This document shows, piece by piece, positions 34,122 to 43,310 of a DNA stretch of 64,000 nt. The first letter of the stretch is position 1; each line of letters starts with the position of its first letter. A program made the translations under genes and the position numbers. Origin of the DNA: Postechiella marina. Its GTDB lineage: Bacteria; Bacteroidota; Bacteroidia; Flavobacteriales; Flavobacteriaceae. A model generated the notes under the pieces. That model was not told where the DNA came from and did no database searches. It worked only from the letters and a program-made list of their open reading frames with translations. The stretch spans positions 496,001 to 560,000 of the forward strand of contig NZ_BAABCA010000001.1 of assembly GCF_039538365.1 (NCBI RefSeq). The letters are read 5' to 3'.

Positions 34122-36671
34122 ATGGCAGAAGGAGAAAAATTGATCCCTATTAACATTGAAGATGAAATGAAATCTGCTTACATTGATTATTCAATGTCAG
34201 TCATTGTGTCACGTGCTTTACCAGATGTAAGAGATGGTTTAAAGCCAGTACATAGACGTGTGCTTTACGGTATGCACGAACTAGGTATTAGAGCAAATTC
34301 GGCACATAAAAAATCTGCAAGAATAGTTGGTGAAGTTTTAGGTAAGTATCACCCACATGGAGATACATCTGTATACGATGCTATGGTGCGTATGGCTCAA
34401 GAGTGGAGTTTACGTTATATGCTTGTAGATGGGCAAGGTAACTTTGGCTCTATAGATGGAGATAGTCCTGCAGCAATGCGTTATACAGAAGCACGTATGC
34501 GAAAAATATCTGAAGACATGTTGGCAGATATTGATAAGGAAACAGTAGATCATAAATTAAACTTTGATGATACCCTACAAGAACCAACAGTTTTACCAAC
34601 ACGAATTCCTGGACTATTAGTTAATGGAGCTTCTGGTATTGCTGTAGGTATGGCAACAAATATGCCACCACATAACTTAACAGAGGTTGTTAATGGTACT
34701 ATAGCATACATTGAAAATAATGACATTGAAATAGACGAATTAATTACTCATGTTAAGGCGCCAGATTTTCCTACCGGAGGAACTATTTATGGTTACGATG
34801 GTGTAAAAGAAGCTTTTCATACCGGTAGAGGGCGTATTGTTATGCGTGCCAAAGCTAATATAGAAGAGGTTAATGGACGAGAGTGTATTATTGTAGACGA
34901 GATTCCGTACCAAGTGAATAAAGCAGATATGATTAAGAAAACTGCAGATTTGGTAAACGATAAAAAATTAGAAGGTATTTCTACTATTCGAGATGAATCT
35001 GATAGAAATGGTATGCGTATTGTTTACGTTTTAAAGCGAGATGCCATTCCTAATATTGTATTAAACAAACTATTTAAATACACAGCATTACAATCGTCTT
35101 TTAGTGTAAATAATATTGCTTTAGTTGATGGGCGTCCAAAACTTTTAAATTTAAAAGAATTAATACACCATTTTGTAGAGCATAGACACGAAGTTGTAGT
35201 AAGACGTACTACTTACGAACTACGAAAAGCAGAAGAGCGTGCTCATATTTTAGAAGGTTTAATTATTGCTTCAGATAATATAGACGAAGTTATAAAAATT
35301 ATTAGAGCATCTTCAAACGCAGACGAAGCTAGAAATAATTTAATAGAACGTTTTAAACTCTCAGAAATACAAGCAAAAGCTATTGTAGAAATGAGATTGC
35401 GCCAGCTTACAGGATTAGAACAAGATAAGTTGCGTGCAGAGTACGAAGAGATTATGAAAACCATTACCGATCTTAAAGATATCTTAGATAGAAAAGATCG
35501 TAGAATGGATATAATTAAAGAAGAATTAGAGGTTGTTAGAGATAAATATGGTGATGAGCGTCGTTCTGTAATAGAATATGCTGGTGGCGATTTAAGTATT
35601 GAAGATATGATACCTAACGAGAAGGTTGTTATTACCATTTCTCATGCAGGTTACATTAAACGTACATCTCTTACAGAATATAAAACTCAAAATAGAGGTG
35701 GCGTTGGGCAAAAAGCATCAACAACACGTAATGAAGATTTCTTAGAGCATTTATTTGTTGGTACAAACCACCAATACATGTTATTCTTTACCCAAAAAGG
35801 AAAATGTTTCTGGATGCGTGTTTACGAAATACCAGAAGGTAGTAAAACTTCAAAAGGTAGAGCTATTCAAAACCTAATAAATATAGAACAAGACGATAAG
35901 GTAATGGCCTTTATATGTACTCAAGATTTAAAAGATGAAGAGTATATTAATAACCATTATGTTATTATGGCAACCAAAAATGGTCAAGTTAAAAAAACAG
36001 CTTTAGAGCAGTATTCTAGACCAAGAACTAATGGTATTAATGCAATTACTATTAAAGATAACGATGAGTTGCTAGAAGCTAAATTAACAACAGGAGAAAG
36101 CCAAGTAATGTTAGCACTTAAATCTGGTAAAGCCATTCGATTTGAAGAAGCTAAAACAAGACCTATGGGGCGTGGTGCTTCTGGAGTAAGAGGTATAACT
36201 TTACAGCATGATAAAGATGAAGTTATAGGAATGATAGCTGTAAATGATATGGAAAGTAATATTCTTGTAGTTTCGGAAAACGGATATGGAAAACGTTCTA
36301 GCTTAGAAGATTATAGAATTACTAATAGAGGAGGAAAAGGAGTAAAAACCATTTCTATTACAGAAAAAACAGGAGATTTAGTATCTATTAAAAATGTAAC
36401 AGATGATGATGATTTAATGATTATTAATAAATCTGGTATAGCTATACGTTTAGCAGTTAAAAATTTAAGAGTTATGGGTAGAGCTACCCAAGGAGTTAAG
36501 TTAATTAACCTAAAAGGAAACGATTCTATTGCTGCAGTTGCGAAAGTAATGCACGACGAAGATGATGTTGAAGTAGTAGGTGAAGAGACGGAAAACGCTG
36601 CTAATACTGATGTTTTAGAAGATGGCACAACTCTTGATAATACTAATGAAGAAAATAACACTGAAAATTAA
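34122..36671 (+). CDS. gyrA: DNA gyrase subunit A
   Basis: An 849-residue type II topoisomerase subunit that cuts and rejoins DNA during negative supercoiling. The catalytic tyrosine is Tyr121 in AAMRYTEARM. The quinolone-determining loop reads HPHGDTSVYD (77-86), so the residue aligned with E. coli Ser83 is Thr82, and Asp87 aligns with Asp86. The C-terminal domain has the six-bladed propeller repeats (RGG motifs such as NRGGVGQKA and NRGGKGVKT), which fits GyrA rather than ParC. An acidic tail of about 30 residues follows. The TPR gene begins 17 bases downstream, so the two are likely cotranscribed. Confidence 0.97.
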   Translation: MAEGEKLIPINIEDEMKSAYIDYSMSVIVSRALPDVRDGLKPVHRRVLYGMHELGIRANSAHKKSARIVGEVLGKYHPHGDTSVYDAMVRMAQEWSLRYMLVDGQGNFGSIDGDSPAAMRYTEARMRKISEDMLADIDKETVDHKLNFDDTLQEPTVLPTRIPGLLVNGASGIAVGMATNMPPHNLTEVVNGTIAYIENNDIEIDELITHVKAPDFPTGGTIYGYDGVKEAFHTGRGRIVMRAKANIEEVNGRECIIVDEIPYQVNKADMIKKTADLVNDKKLEGISTIRDESDRNGMRIVYVLKRDAIPNIVLNKLFKYTALQSSFSVNNIALVDGRPKLLNLKELIHHFVEHRHEVVVRRTTYELRKAEERAHILEGLIIASDNIDEVIKIIRASSNADEARNNLIERFKLSEIQAKAIVEMRLRQLTGLEQDKLRAEYEEIMKTITDLKDILDRKDRRMDIIKEELEVVRDKYGDERRSVIEYAGGDLSIEDMIPNEKVVITISHAGYIKRTSLTEYKTQNRGGVGQKASTTRNEDFLEHLFVGTNHQYMLFFTQKGKCFWMRVYEIPEGSKTSKGRAIQNLINIEQDDKVMAFICTQDLKDEEYINNHYVIMATKNGQVKKTALEQYSRPRTNGINAITIKDNDELLEAKLTTGESQVMLALKSGKAIRFEEAKTRPMGRGASGVRGITLQHDKDEVIGMIAVNDMESNILVVSENGYGKRSSLEDYRITNRGGKGVKTISITEKTGDLVSIKNVTDDDDLMIINKSGIAIRLAVKNLRVMGRATQGVKLINLKGNDSIAAVAKVMHDEDDVEVVGEETENAANTDVLEDGTTLDNTNEENNTEN

Positions 36672-36688
36672 AACTAAATTTATTTAAA

Positions 36689-37927
36689 ATGAAAAAACAA
36701 ACTATTATAGCTTTAGCTCTTTCTGTTAGCGCATTTTCGTTTGCACAAAAGAAGGAAATTAAAACAGCTGAAAAAGCAGTAAAAGCTAATAATTTTTCTG
36801 AAGCTATAGCAGCTCTTAAACAAGTAGAGCCTCTTGTAGAATCTTTGGATGAGAAAACAAAATCCAAATATTATTATTTAAAAGGTGTTGCATTATTTGC
36901 AAACGGAGCTGGTAATAATAACGATGTTACTAATTCTTTAGAGAATATAAACAAAGTAAAAGGAGCTTATGGATCTGAAATAAAAGCGTTAAAACAATCT
37001 ATGATTAATAGCTTTTTAACAAAAGGTAATAACGCTTACGAGAAAAAAGATTACAATACTGCATCTACTAATTTCGAGCGTGTTTATAATTTAAACAAAA
37101 AAGATACTGTATATCTTTACTACGCTGCTGCAACTGCAGTAACAGCTCCAGATTATCCTCGTGCTTTAAAACTTTATGGAGAATTAAAAGACTTAGGTTA
37201 CACAGGTATAGAAACTAAATACTATGCTATTAACAAAAAATCTAAAGTAAAAGAGAATTTTCCAAGCAAACAGTTAAGAGATGTTGCGTTAAAATCAAAA
37301 AGTCATATAACACCTACTCAAGAAACAACAGAGTCTAAAAAAGCAGAAATTGTTAAAAATGTAGCTTTAATATATGTAAGTGAAGGTGATAATGAAAAAG
37401 CTGTAGAAGCCATTAAAGATGCGCGTGCAGAAACTCCTAACGATGTTAACTTAATTTTGACAGAAGCTAACCTATACCACAAAATGGGTAATACAGAAGA
37501 GTTTAAAAGATTGTTAACTATGGCTACAGAAATGGATCCAGAAAATGCAGATTTACAATACAATTTAGGTGTAATTGCTGCAGAATCGAAAGATGTTGCT
37601 GCTGCTAAGAAGTATTACGCTAGAGCTGTAGAGTTAGACCCTACTTATATTAATGCTTATATTAATTCTGCTGCATTAGTTTTAGGTGAAGAAGCTGCTC
37701 TTATTGAAGAAATGAATGGTTTAGGTAGCTCGAAAGCTGATGATAAAAGATACGATGAGTTAAGAATTAAGCGTCAAGATATTTACAGAAGCGCTATTCC
37801 TTTATTAGAAAAAGCATTAGCTATTGAAGAAAAGAATGAAAGTGCTGCTACTACATTATTAAATATTTATAGTGTATTAGGAGAAACAGATAAGTATAAA
37901 GCTTTAAAAGCTAAAATGGAAGGATAG
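36689..37927 (+). CDS. Exported TPR-repeat protein
   Basis: A 412-residue protein with a signal peptide ending SFAQ (about residue 20). It has several tetratricopeptide repeats: clear ones at about 112-145 (KGNNAYEKKDYNTASTNFER), 228-260 and 290-325 (YNLGVIAAESKDVAAAKKYY). Alternating helices run to the end. It acts in the periplasm or at the outer membrane as a protein-interaction scaffold; the partner is unknown. It lies 17 bases after gyrA with a terminator behind it. Expression linked to gyrA is common in Flavobacteriaceae genomes as I recall them, but no functional tie is evident. Confidence 0.88.
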   Translation: MKKQTIIALALSVSAFSFAQKKEIKTAEKAVKANNFSEAIAALKQVEPLVESLDEKTKSKYYYLKGVALFANGAGNNNDVTNSLENINKVKGAYGSEIKALKQSMINSFLTKGNNAYEKKDYNTASTNFERVYNLNKKDTVYLYYAAATAVTAPDYPRALKLYGELKDLGYTGIETKYYAINKKSKVKENFPSKQLRDVALKSKSHITPTQETTESKKAEIVKNVALIYVSEGDNEKAVEAIKDARAETPNDVNLILTEANLYHKMGNTEEFKRLLTMATEMDPENADLQYNLGVIAAESKDVAAAKKYYARAVELDPTYINAYINSAALVLGEEAALIEEMNGLGSSKADDKRYDELRIKRQDIYRSAIPLLEKALAIEEKNESAATTLLNIYSVLGETDKYKALKAKMEG

Positions 37928-37980
37928 TAATATTCTTAAAATAATAGGGTGTTAAATAAACACACCTTTATAATTATTTA

Positions 37981-38017
37981 AAACGCTCTGCAACATATGT
38001 TGTAGAGCGTTTTTTTG
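37981..38017 (+). terminator. Rho-independent terminator after the gyrA-TPR operon
   Basis: AAACGCTCTGCAACAT pairs with ATGTTGTAGAGCGTTT (one G-T wobble) and ends in a run of seven Ts. Confidence 0.92.
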
Positions 38018-38091
38018 TTTTAGCTAATAGTCTGTAAAAGCTTATTTTTAGTGGTGTTTAAGCATTTGTTATTAAATTACTGTCTGTTTTA

Positions 38092-38122
38092 TATTTACCA
38101 ATGCACACATTTTATTTACCAA
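38092..38122 (+). promoter_or_regulatory. Direct repeat TATTTACCAA, 21 bases apart, upstream of the polysaccharide locus
   Basis: TATTTACCAA occurs at 38092-38101 and again at 38113-38122, and similarity continues three bases on (CACA in both). The 21-base spacing equals two turns of the helix, so one protein dimer could bind both copies on the same face. The repeats lie about 38-68 bases upstream of the first gene of the locus, a likely operator position. Confidence 0.5.
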
Positions 38123-38159
38123 ACTACACAACAAAATTGAGTTAAATAACAACTTTTAC

Positions 38160-40100
38160 ATGGTAAACTTAAAAGTTTTAAATGTTATGAGTAAAAGTAT
38201 AAGGAAAGTCAATTTTAAATTATCAACCATCTTTATTTTGTTTATTGTGTTGTTAAACTCAGTATGCTTATTTGCAACTGTAGCAGAAAACAAAGGAGAA
38301 ATTGTTGTTTTTGGAAATGAAATAGCAGATGATGCTACTCCAAAGGTATTAGAGCGTATGATGCAGGCAGAGGCATCTCCAATTTCTGTTATAAAGTTTA
38401 AAAAAGGAACGTATCATTTTTATCCAGATAAAGGTTTAGAGGTATTTTGTTATATATCTAATCATGACGATGTTATGGTAAGAACAGCTTTTCCCATATT
38501 TAATTTTAGTAATTTAACTATAGATGGTCAAGGTTCTACATTTATTTTTCATGGTAGAATGGTGCCTTTTTTGGTCGATAATTCTAAAAATATATCTATA
38601 AAAAATGTATCTGTAGACTGGGCTATGCCATTTCATAGTGAAGGGGTAGTTGTAGCTAGAGACGAAAAAAATAAAACTTTTGATTTACAAATATCAGACG
38701 ATTATCCTTATGAGATTAGAAACAATCAAATTGTTTTTGTAAAAGAATATTACGAGCATACTTTAGGACAAACCATATTATACGACCCAGAGCGTAAGGC
38801 TATTGCATTCGATACTGAATCGTACACCAATATATCAAACGGAAAAAAATCTGCAGTTCAAAATAACATTGATAAAATAAAATATAAATATAAAATCGAT
38901 CCACGTTCTAAAACTCAAAAAGTTTTGGGTATTCAAAAAACATTAAAGGTAGAACAGTTAAAACCAGGCTTAGTTCGATTTACAGGTCATAAAAAGAAAA
39001 TGCCACCTATAGGTATGGTATTAACAAGTAAAGGAGATCAAAGTATAAATAGGTTGGCTCCTGCATTTAGAGTAACACATACTGCTGGATTTAATGCCAT
39101 AAACGTGAATGTTCATCATGCTGGTGGAATGGGATTGATAGCAGAAAACTCTTCTGATCTTATTTTAGATGGGTTTAATATCACAGCATCAAATGGGCGA
39201 ATGGTATCGACATCTGCAGATGCCACTCATTTTGTAGGGTGCAGAGGTAAAGTAGAATTAAAAAACTGTGTCTTTAAAAATCAATTAGACGATGCTACTA
39301 ATGTACACGGTACTTACCAAGAAGTTGTAGATGTAATAGACGATTATACTTTAGGTGTAAGAATGGGACATGCGCAACAGCAAGGTTTTCAAATAGGTGT
39401 TAAAAACGATAATATTGGGTTGGTTAGATTAAGTGAGTCATTTTTCTCATATGGTAGGTTAACTATTAAGAGTATTAAGAAAATTAACGGACGTTATCAA
39501 AAAATAACCTTTAACGAAAAATTACCAGCAAAAGTAGCGCCAGGAGATTTAATAGAAAACCTAGATGGCTATCCAGATTTATTGGTAGAGAATTGTACAA
39601 TAAGTAGTAACCGAGCAAGAGGCTTGTTAATTTCTAATCCTAAAAATACTATTATAAGAAATAATTTTTTCCATACAGAAATGGAAGCTATTCTTATACC
39701 TGTAGAGAGTGGACATTGGTTTGAATCTGGAAATGCAGCAAATGTTGTTATTACTGGTAATACGTTTCAAGATTGCCAACATAGTGGATTTAATAGAGGT
39801 GTAATTCGTTTTGTAACAGATGATGATAACGAAAATATAGCCTTCAAAAACATAGAAATATCAAAAAATACTTTTAATCATTTTGACAATTTAATTCTAG
39901 AAGTAGCCAATACAGATGGTTTAAAAGTGTTAGGTAATACCATTACAAATTCAGGTACATTCCCTATGCTTCACCCTAAAAATCCTGCAATTAAAATAAA
40001 AACGTCTAAAAATATTCAGTTTAAAAACAATAATTATAAAGGTAAAGCCACCACAATTTTAGAAAAAGATAAAACTATAACTAATGTAAAATTTAAATAA
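38160..40100 (+). CDS. Right-handed beta-helix glycoside hydrolase, GH110-like alpha-galactosidase
   Basis: A 646-residue exported protein. An N-terminal hydrophobic signal (about 20-42) is followed by VVFGNEIADDATPKVLERMM, then beta-helix coils throughout (NLTIDGQGSTFIFHG, NISIKNVSVDW, LILDGFNI). The Asp-rich pair SADATHFVGCRGK and LDDATNVHGTY in the centre matches the conserved active-site region of GH110, exo-acting alpha-1,3-galactosidases known from gut Bacteroides and marine bacteria; the latter can act on carrageenan-type galactans. It is followed by SusC and SusD genes, so it serves a polysaccharide utilisation locus. An alternative ATG at 38187 would shorten the N-terminus by nine residues. 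Substrate is inferred. Confidence 0.75.
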   Translation: MVNLKVLNVMSKSIRKVNFKLSTIFILFIVLLNSVCLFATVAENKGEIVVFGNEIADDATPKVLERMMQAEASPISVIKFKKGTYHFYPDKGLEVFCYISNHDDVMVRTAFPIFNFSNLTIDGQGSTFIFHGRMVPFLVDNSKNISIKNVSVDWAMPFHSEGVVVARDEKNKTFDLQISDDYPYEIRNNQIVFVKEYYEHTLGQTILYDPERKAIAFDTESYTNISNGKKSAVQNNIDKIKYKYKIDPRSKTQKVLGIQKTLKVEQLKPGLVRFTGHKKKMPPIGMVLTSKGDQSINRLAPAFRVTHTAGFNAINVNVHHAGGMGLIAENSSDLILDGFNITASNGRMVSTSADATHFVGCRGKVELKNCVFKNQLDDATNVHGTYQEVVDVIDDYTLGVRMGHAQQQGFQIGVKNDNIGLVRLSESFFSYGRLTIKSIKKINGRYQKITFNEKLPAKVAPGDLIENLDGYPDLLVENCTISSNRARGLLISNPKNTIIRNNFFHTEMEAILIPVESGHWFESGNAANVVITGNTFQDCQHSGFNRGVIRFVTDDDNENIAFKNIEISKNTFNHFDNLILEVANTDGLKVLGNTITNSGTFPMLHPKNPAIKIKTSKNIQFKNNNYKGKATTILEKDKTITNVKFK

Positions 40101-40142
40101 CTAAATCTCTTTATGACAAAACAAAATCAATAAAATTAATCA

Positions 40143-40178
40143 CTCCAGCGCATGGTATTACTAACTAAATACCTGGAG
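40143..40178 (+). promoter_or_regulatory. Bulged hairpin in the susC leader
   Basis: CTCCA (40143-40147) pairs with TGGAG (40174-40178), and GGTATT (40154-40159) pairs with AATACC (40168-40173), with a six-base bulge on the 5' side and an 8-base loop. No T-run follows, so it is not a terminator. It lies 48 bases upstream of the susC ATG and could affect RNA processing or translation. Confidence 0.45.
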
Positions 40179-40225
40179 GACACATTAACTATTTAACAAA
40201 AAAATCACTAACTAAATTAAATTAA

Positions 40226-43200
40226 ATGAAATTAAAACAAAAATTTAAAACAGCGAGGGGCTTGAGCTATTTTATGCTTACCCTGCTTGTTTCGCTAAGT
40301 TTTTGCGTGAATGCTCAAGCACAGAGTATAACCGTAAAAGGAGTAATAACTAGTGAAGACGATAATTTACCTATACCCGGAGTATCGGTTCTTGTACAAG
40401 GAACTAACACAGGTACTATATCAGATTTTGATGGAAACTTTTCTGTAAAAGCTAAAATGGGAGCAGTGCTACAGTTTAGCTATTTAGGTATGACTGAAAA
40501 ATTCGTAACTGTAAAATCGGCAGAAATGAAGGTGGCAATGGCCTCAAGTTTAGAAGACTTAGAGGAGGTTGTTGTTGTTGGTTATGGCGCGGTTAAAAAG
40601 AAAGAAGTTACTGGTGCTGTAGCGCAAGTAAAGGCAGAACAAATTGAAGAGTTTGTAACGTCTGATTTAGCTTCAGCATTACAAGGTCAGGTTTCAGGTG
40701 TAAGCGTTACTGCTTCTAGTGGAGAACCAGGAGAGTCTGCAAGTATTCAAATTAGAGGGGTTACCTCTTTAATTGGTTCTAACGAGCCTTTATATGTTGT
40801 AGATGGAATTGCACAGCAAGGAAACCCCAATATAAGTCCTAACGAAATTGAAACTATAGATATTTTAAAAGATGCAGCTTCTGCAGCAGTTTATGGTACA
40901 GAAGGTGCTGGAGGTGTTATTTTAATAACAACAAAGCAAGGTAAAGAAGGTAAAATGAGTGTAAGTTTTAATACGTCATATGGTGTACAAACACTTCGAG
41001 AGGGTATTAGATTAATGGATTCTAAAGAAACACTTTTTTTTAATATTACGCAGGTAGATAATGGAGCTTCTATTTTCGATCCAGGCCCGACTAGAGTTCC
41101 AGAATGGTTAAATAACAATAATAAATTTGACGATTATGTGCTGGTTAATGGTGCGAGTACTTCGAGACATACATTAAATGTATCGGGCGGAGCTAAAGGT
41201 TTTTCATATAACGCTACAGTTAACTACTTCGATCAAGATGGTACTTTAATTAATTCGGGAACAAAAAGAATAGATGGTAGAGCTTCAACAAGTTATAAAT
41301 CTGATAATTGGAGAATTAATACAAGTGTAGGTTTTACAACAGAGAGAAGACAGCGTTCTAGTAATGGTTTAATATCTAACGCGCTTCGTTATTCACCACT
41401 TTACCCATTAGTAGAGCCAGCAGAAGATGTAATTTACTCCACAGGAAATACAGGAGATGGAGGAGTAAGAACGCCTTTAGAAATTTTAGCACAGGCATTA
41501 AAGAGAAAAAATGAAGGTACTAGAGATAGAATAAATGCAAGTTTAAGTATAAGCAGAGACTTAGCTCAAGGTTTAAGTTTTACATCTACAATTGGTACTG
41601 CAATAACAGATGAGTACACCGATATTTTTTCACCACAATATTCTATAGTATTTTTAAACGGAGACCCTACAGAAACAGATCCGCTTAAAAGTATTGTACA
41701 AGCATCATCAACAAGAAGCACAACTTTATCTACAGATGCTACTTTAAGATATAAGAAAAGATTTGGAGATCATAATTTTGGAGCACAAGCAACCTTCGCT
41801 GTAAAAGAAGAGACGTACAAAGGGTTTTTAGGAAGTAAAAATGGAGTGCTAGATAATTCGGTTGAAACTTTAGATGGTGGAAGTATTAATCCTGTAGCTT
41901 CTTCTTTTGATAAGTTTAAAAGTACACAATTAGGTGTATTAGGTCGAATTACTTACGATTATAAAGGTAAGTATTTATTATCTGCTTTAGTGCGTAGAGA
42001 TGGTTCTGCTAAGTTTAGCCCTAATAACCAATGGGCAACTTTTCCTTCAATAACTTTAGGTTGGAATGTTTCAGATGAAGGTTTTTGGAGTCCTTTAAAA
42101 AGAACAATAAACAATTTTAAAATTAGAGCAGGTAGAGGAACAGTTGGTAATAACCGTTTTAATAATTATGCATATCAAGGTACTGTTAGAAATAACTCTA
42201 ATTACATATTTGATGAAAACGATACCGAGTTATCTTTTGGGTCTGCAGTTTACAATTATGCGAATGCCAATGTACAGTGGGAAACCAAAACAGAATCTAA
42301 TATAGGGTTCGACATGGGCTTTTTTAGAAACAAAATATCGCTTAGTGTAGATTTTTACGATTCTAGAAATAAAGATATGTTATTTCCAGTAAGAGTACCT
42401 GGGTCTGCAGGTGCATATGACGGGGCAGGTAATGTAAACACTATTTTAAATGTAGGTAACATGACAAATAAAGGTTTTGAAATTGCTGCAAAGTATAAAA
42501 CCAAAATTGGTAAAAGTAACTTTAATACAAACTTTACATTTACTAGAAACTCTAATAAAATTACAAGTACTGCAGGTCAATCTTTAATATTTAATACAGG
42601 TTCTAGAATTAACTCTAACGATTTAACAGTGTTTGCAGAAGGGTATGAAGCAGGAGCATTTTGGTTGTATGAAACCAATGGAGCTATTAACACAGAAGAC
42701 CGTTTAGCAGAATATCAAAAGCTGAAGTTGGATGCACAAATGGGAGATATAGAAGTTGTTGATTATAATAAAGATGGTAAAATTGATGTAAATGATAGAC
42801 ATTACACGGGTAGTGGATTACCAGACTTTGAAATTGGTTGGAATTTTCAATGGAGATATAAAGGCTTTGATTTAGGAATGAATTGGTTTGCATCTGTAGG
42901 GTCTGAAATTATAAATGGAAATAAAATTGAAGCTTATACAAGAGGTAGACATAGAGATTTGTTAAACATGTGGTCTGCAGATAATCCTACGTCAAGTATT
43001 CCTATTCTTAGAGATTTTGGAACAGATAACTACCAAACTAATTATGATTACTGGGTAGAAAGTGGAGACTATTTAAGATTAAAACTGATAACTTTAGGCT
43101 ACAGCTTACCAAAAGATTTAGTACAAAAAATAGGGCTTACTAATTTAAGAATGTTTGTTTCTTCTCAAAACCCAATTACAATAACAAACTATTCTGGGTA

Positions 43201-43300
43201 CGATCCAGAAATTGGAGGAAATGTAGTAAGAAGAGGTATCGATGCATCAAGGTATCCATTATCAGCTTTATATACATTAGGAGTAAATGTTAAATTTTAA
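40226..43300 (+). CDS. susC: SusC/RagA-type TonB-dependent outer-membrane transporter
   Basis: A 1024-residue outer-membrane importer for oligosaccharides, driven by TonB. In order: signal peptide ending NAQA (about 34), a carboxypeptidase-regulatory-like domain (about 36-115, VKGVITSEDDNLPIPGVSV), the plug domain opening EEVVVVGYGAVKKKEVTGAV with LYVVDGIAQQG and IETIDILKDAASAAVYG, and then a 22-strand barrel ending ALYTLGVNVKF. There is no N-terminal signalling (STN) domain, so it does not itself signal to an anti-sigma factor. SusD follows after 10 bases, which fits the paired transporter-lid model. Confidence 0.95.
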   Translation: MKLKQKFKTARGLSYFMLTLLVSLSFCVNAQAQSITVKGVITSEDDNLPIPGVSVLVQGTNTGTISDFDGNFSVKAKMGAVLQFSYLGMTEKFVTVKSAEMKVAMASSLEDLEEVVVVGYGAVKKKEVTGAVAQVKAEQIEEFVTSDLASALQGQVSGVSVTASSGEPGESASIQIRGVTSLIGSNEPLYVVDGIAQQGNPNISPNEIETIDILKDAASAAVYGTEGAGGVILITTKQGKEGKMSVSFNTSYGVQTLREGIRLMDSKETLFFNITQVDNGASIFDPGPTRVPEWLNNNNKFDDYVLVNGASTSRHTLNVSGGAKGFSYNATVNYFDQDGTLINSGTKRIDGRASTSYKSDNWRINTSVGFTTERRQRSSNGLISNALRYSPLYPLVEPAEDVIYSTGNTGDGGVRTPLEILAQALKRKNEGTRDRINASLSISRDLAQGLSFTSTIGTAITDEYTDIFSPQYSIVFLNGDPTETDPLKSIVQASSTRSTTLSTDATLRYKKRFGDHNFGAQATFAVKEETYKGFLGSKNGVLDNSVETLDGGSINPVASSFDKFKSTQLGVLGRITYDYKGKYLLSALVRRDGSAKFSPNNQWATFPSITLGWNVSDEGFWSPLKRTINNFKIRAGRGTVGNNRFNNYAYQGTVRNNSNYIFDENDTELSFGSAVYNYANANVQWETKTESNIGFDMGFFRNKISLSVDFYDSRNKDMLFPVRVPGSAGAYDGAGNVNTILNVGNMTNKGFEIAAKYKTKIGKSNFNTNFTFTRNSNKITSTAGQSLIFNTGSRINSNDLTVFAEGYEAGAFWLYETNGAINTEDRLAEYQKLKLDAQMGDIEVVDYNKDGKIDVNDRHYTGSGLPDFEIGWNFQWRYKGFDLGMNWFASVGSEIINGNKIEAYTRGRHRDLLNMWSADNPTSSIPILRDFGTDNYQTNYDYWVESGDYLRLKLITLGYSLPKDLVQKIGLTNLRMFVSSQNPITITNYSGYDPEIGGNVVRRGIDASRYPLSALYTLGVNVKF

Positions 43301-43310
43301 AAAGCGAAAA

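Noticed and set aside
35243..35638. 131-codon open frame opposite gyrA
   Set aside because: It is antisense to conserved gyrA coding sequence and its composition is typical of a shadow frame.
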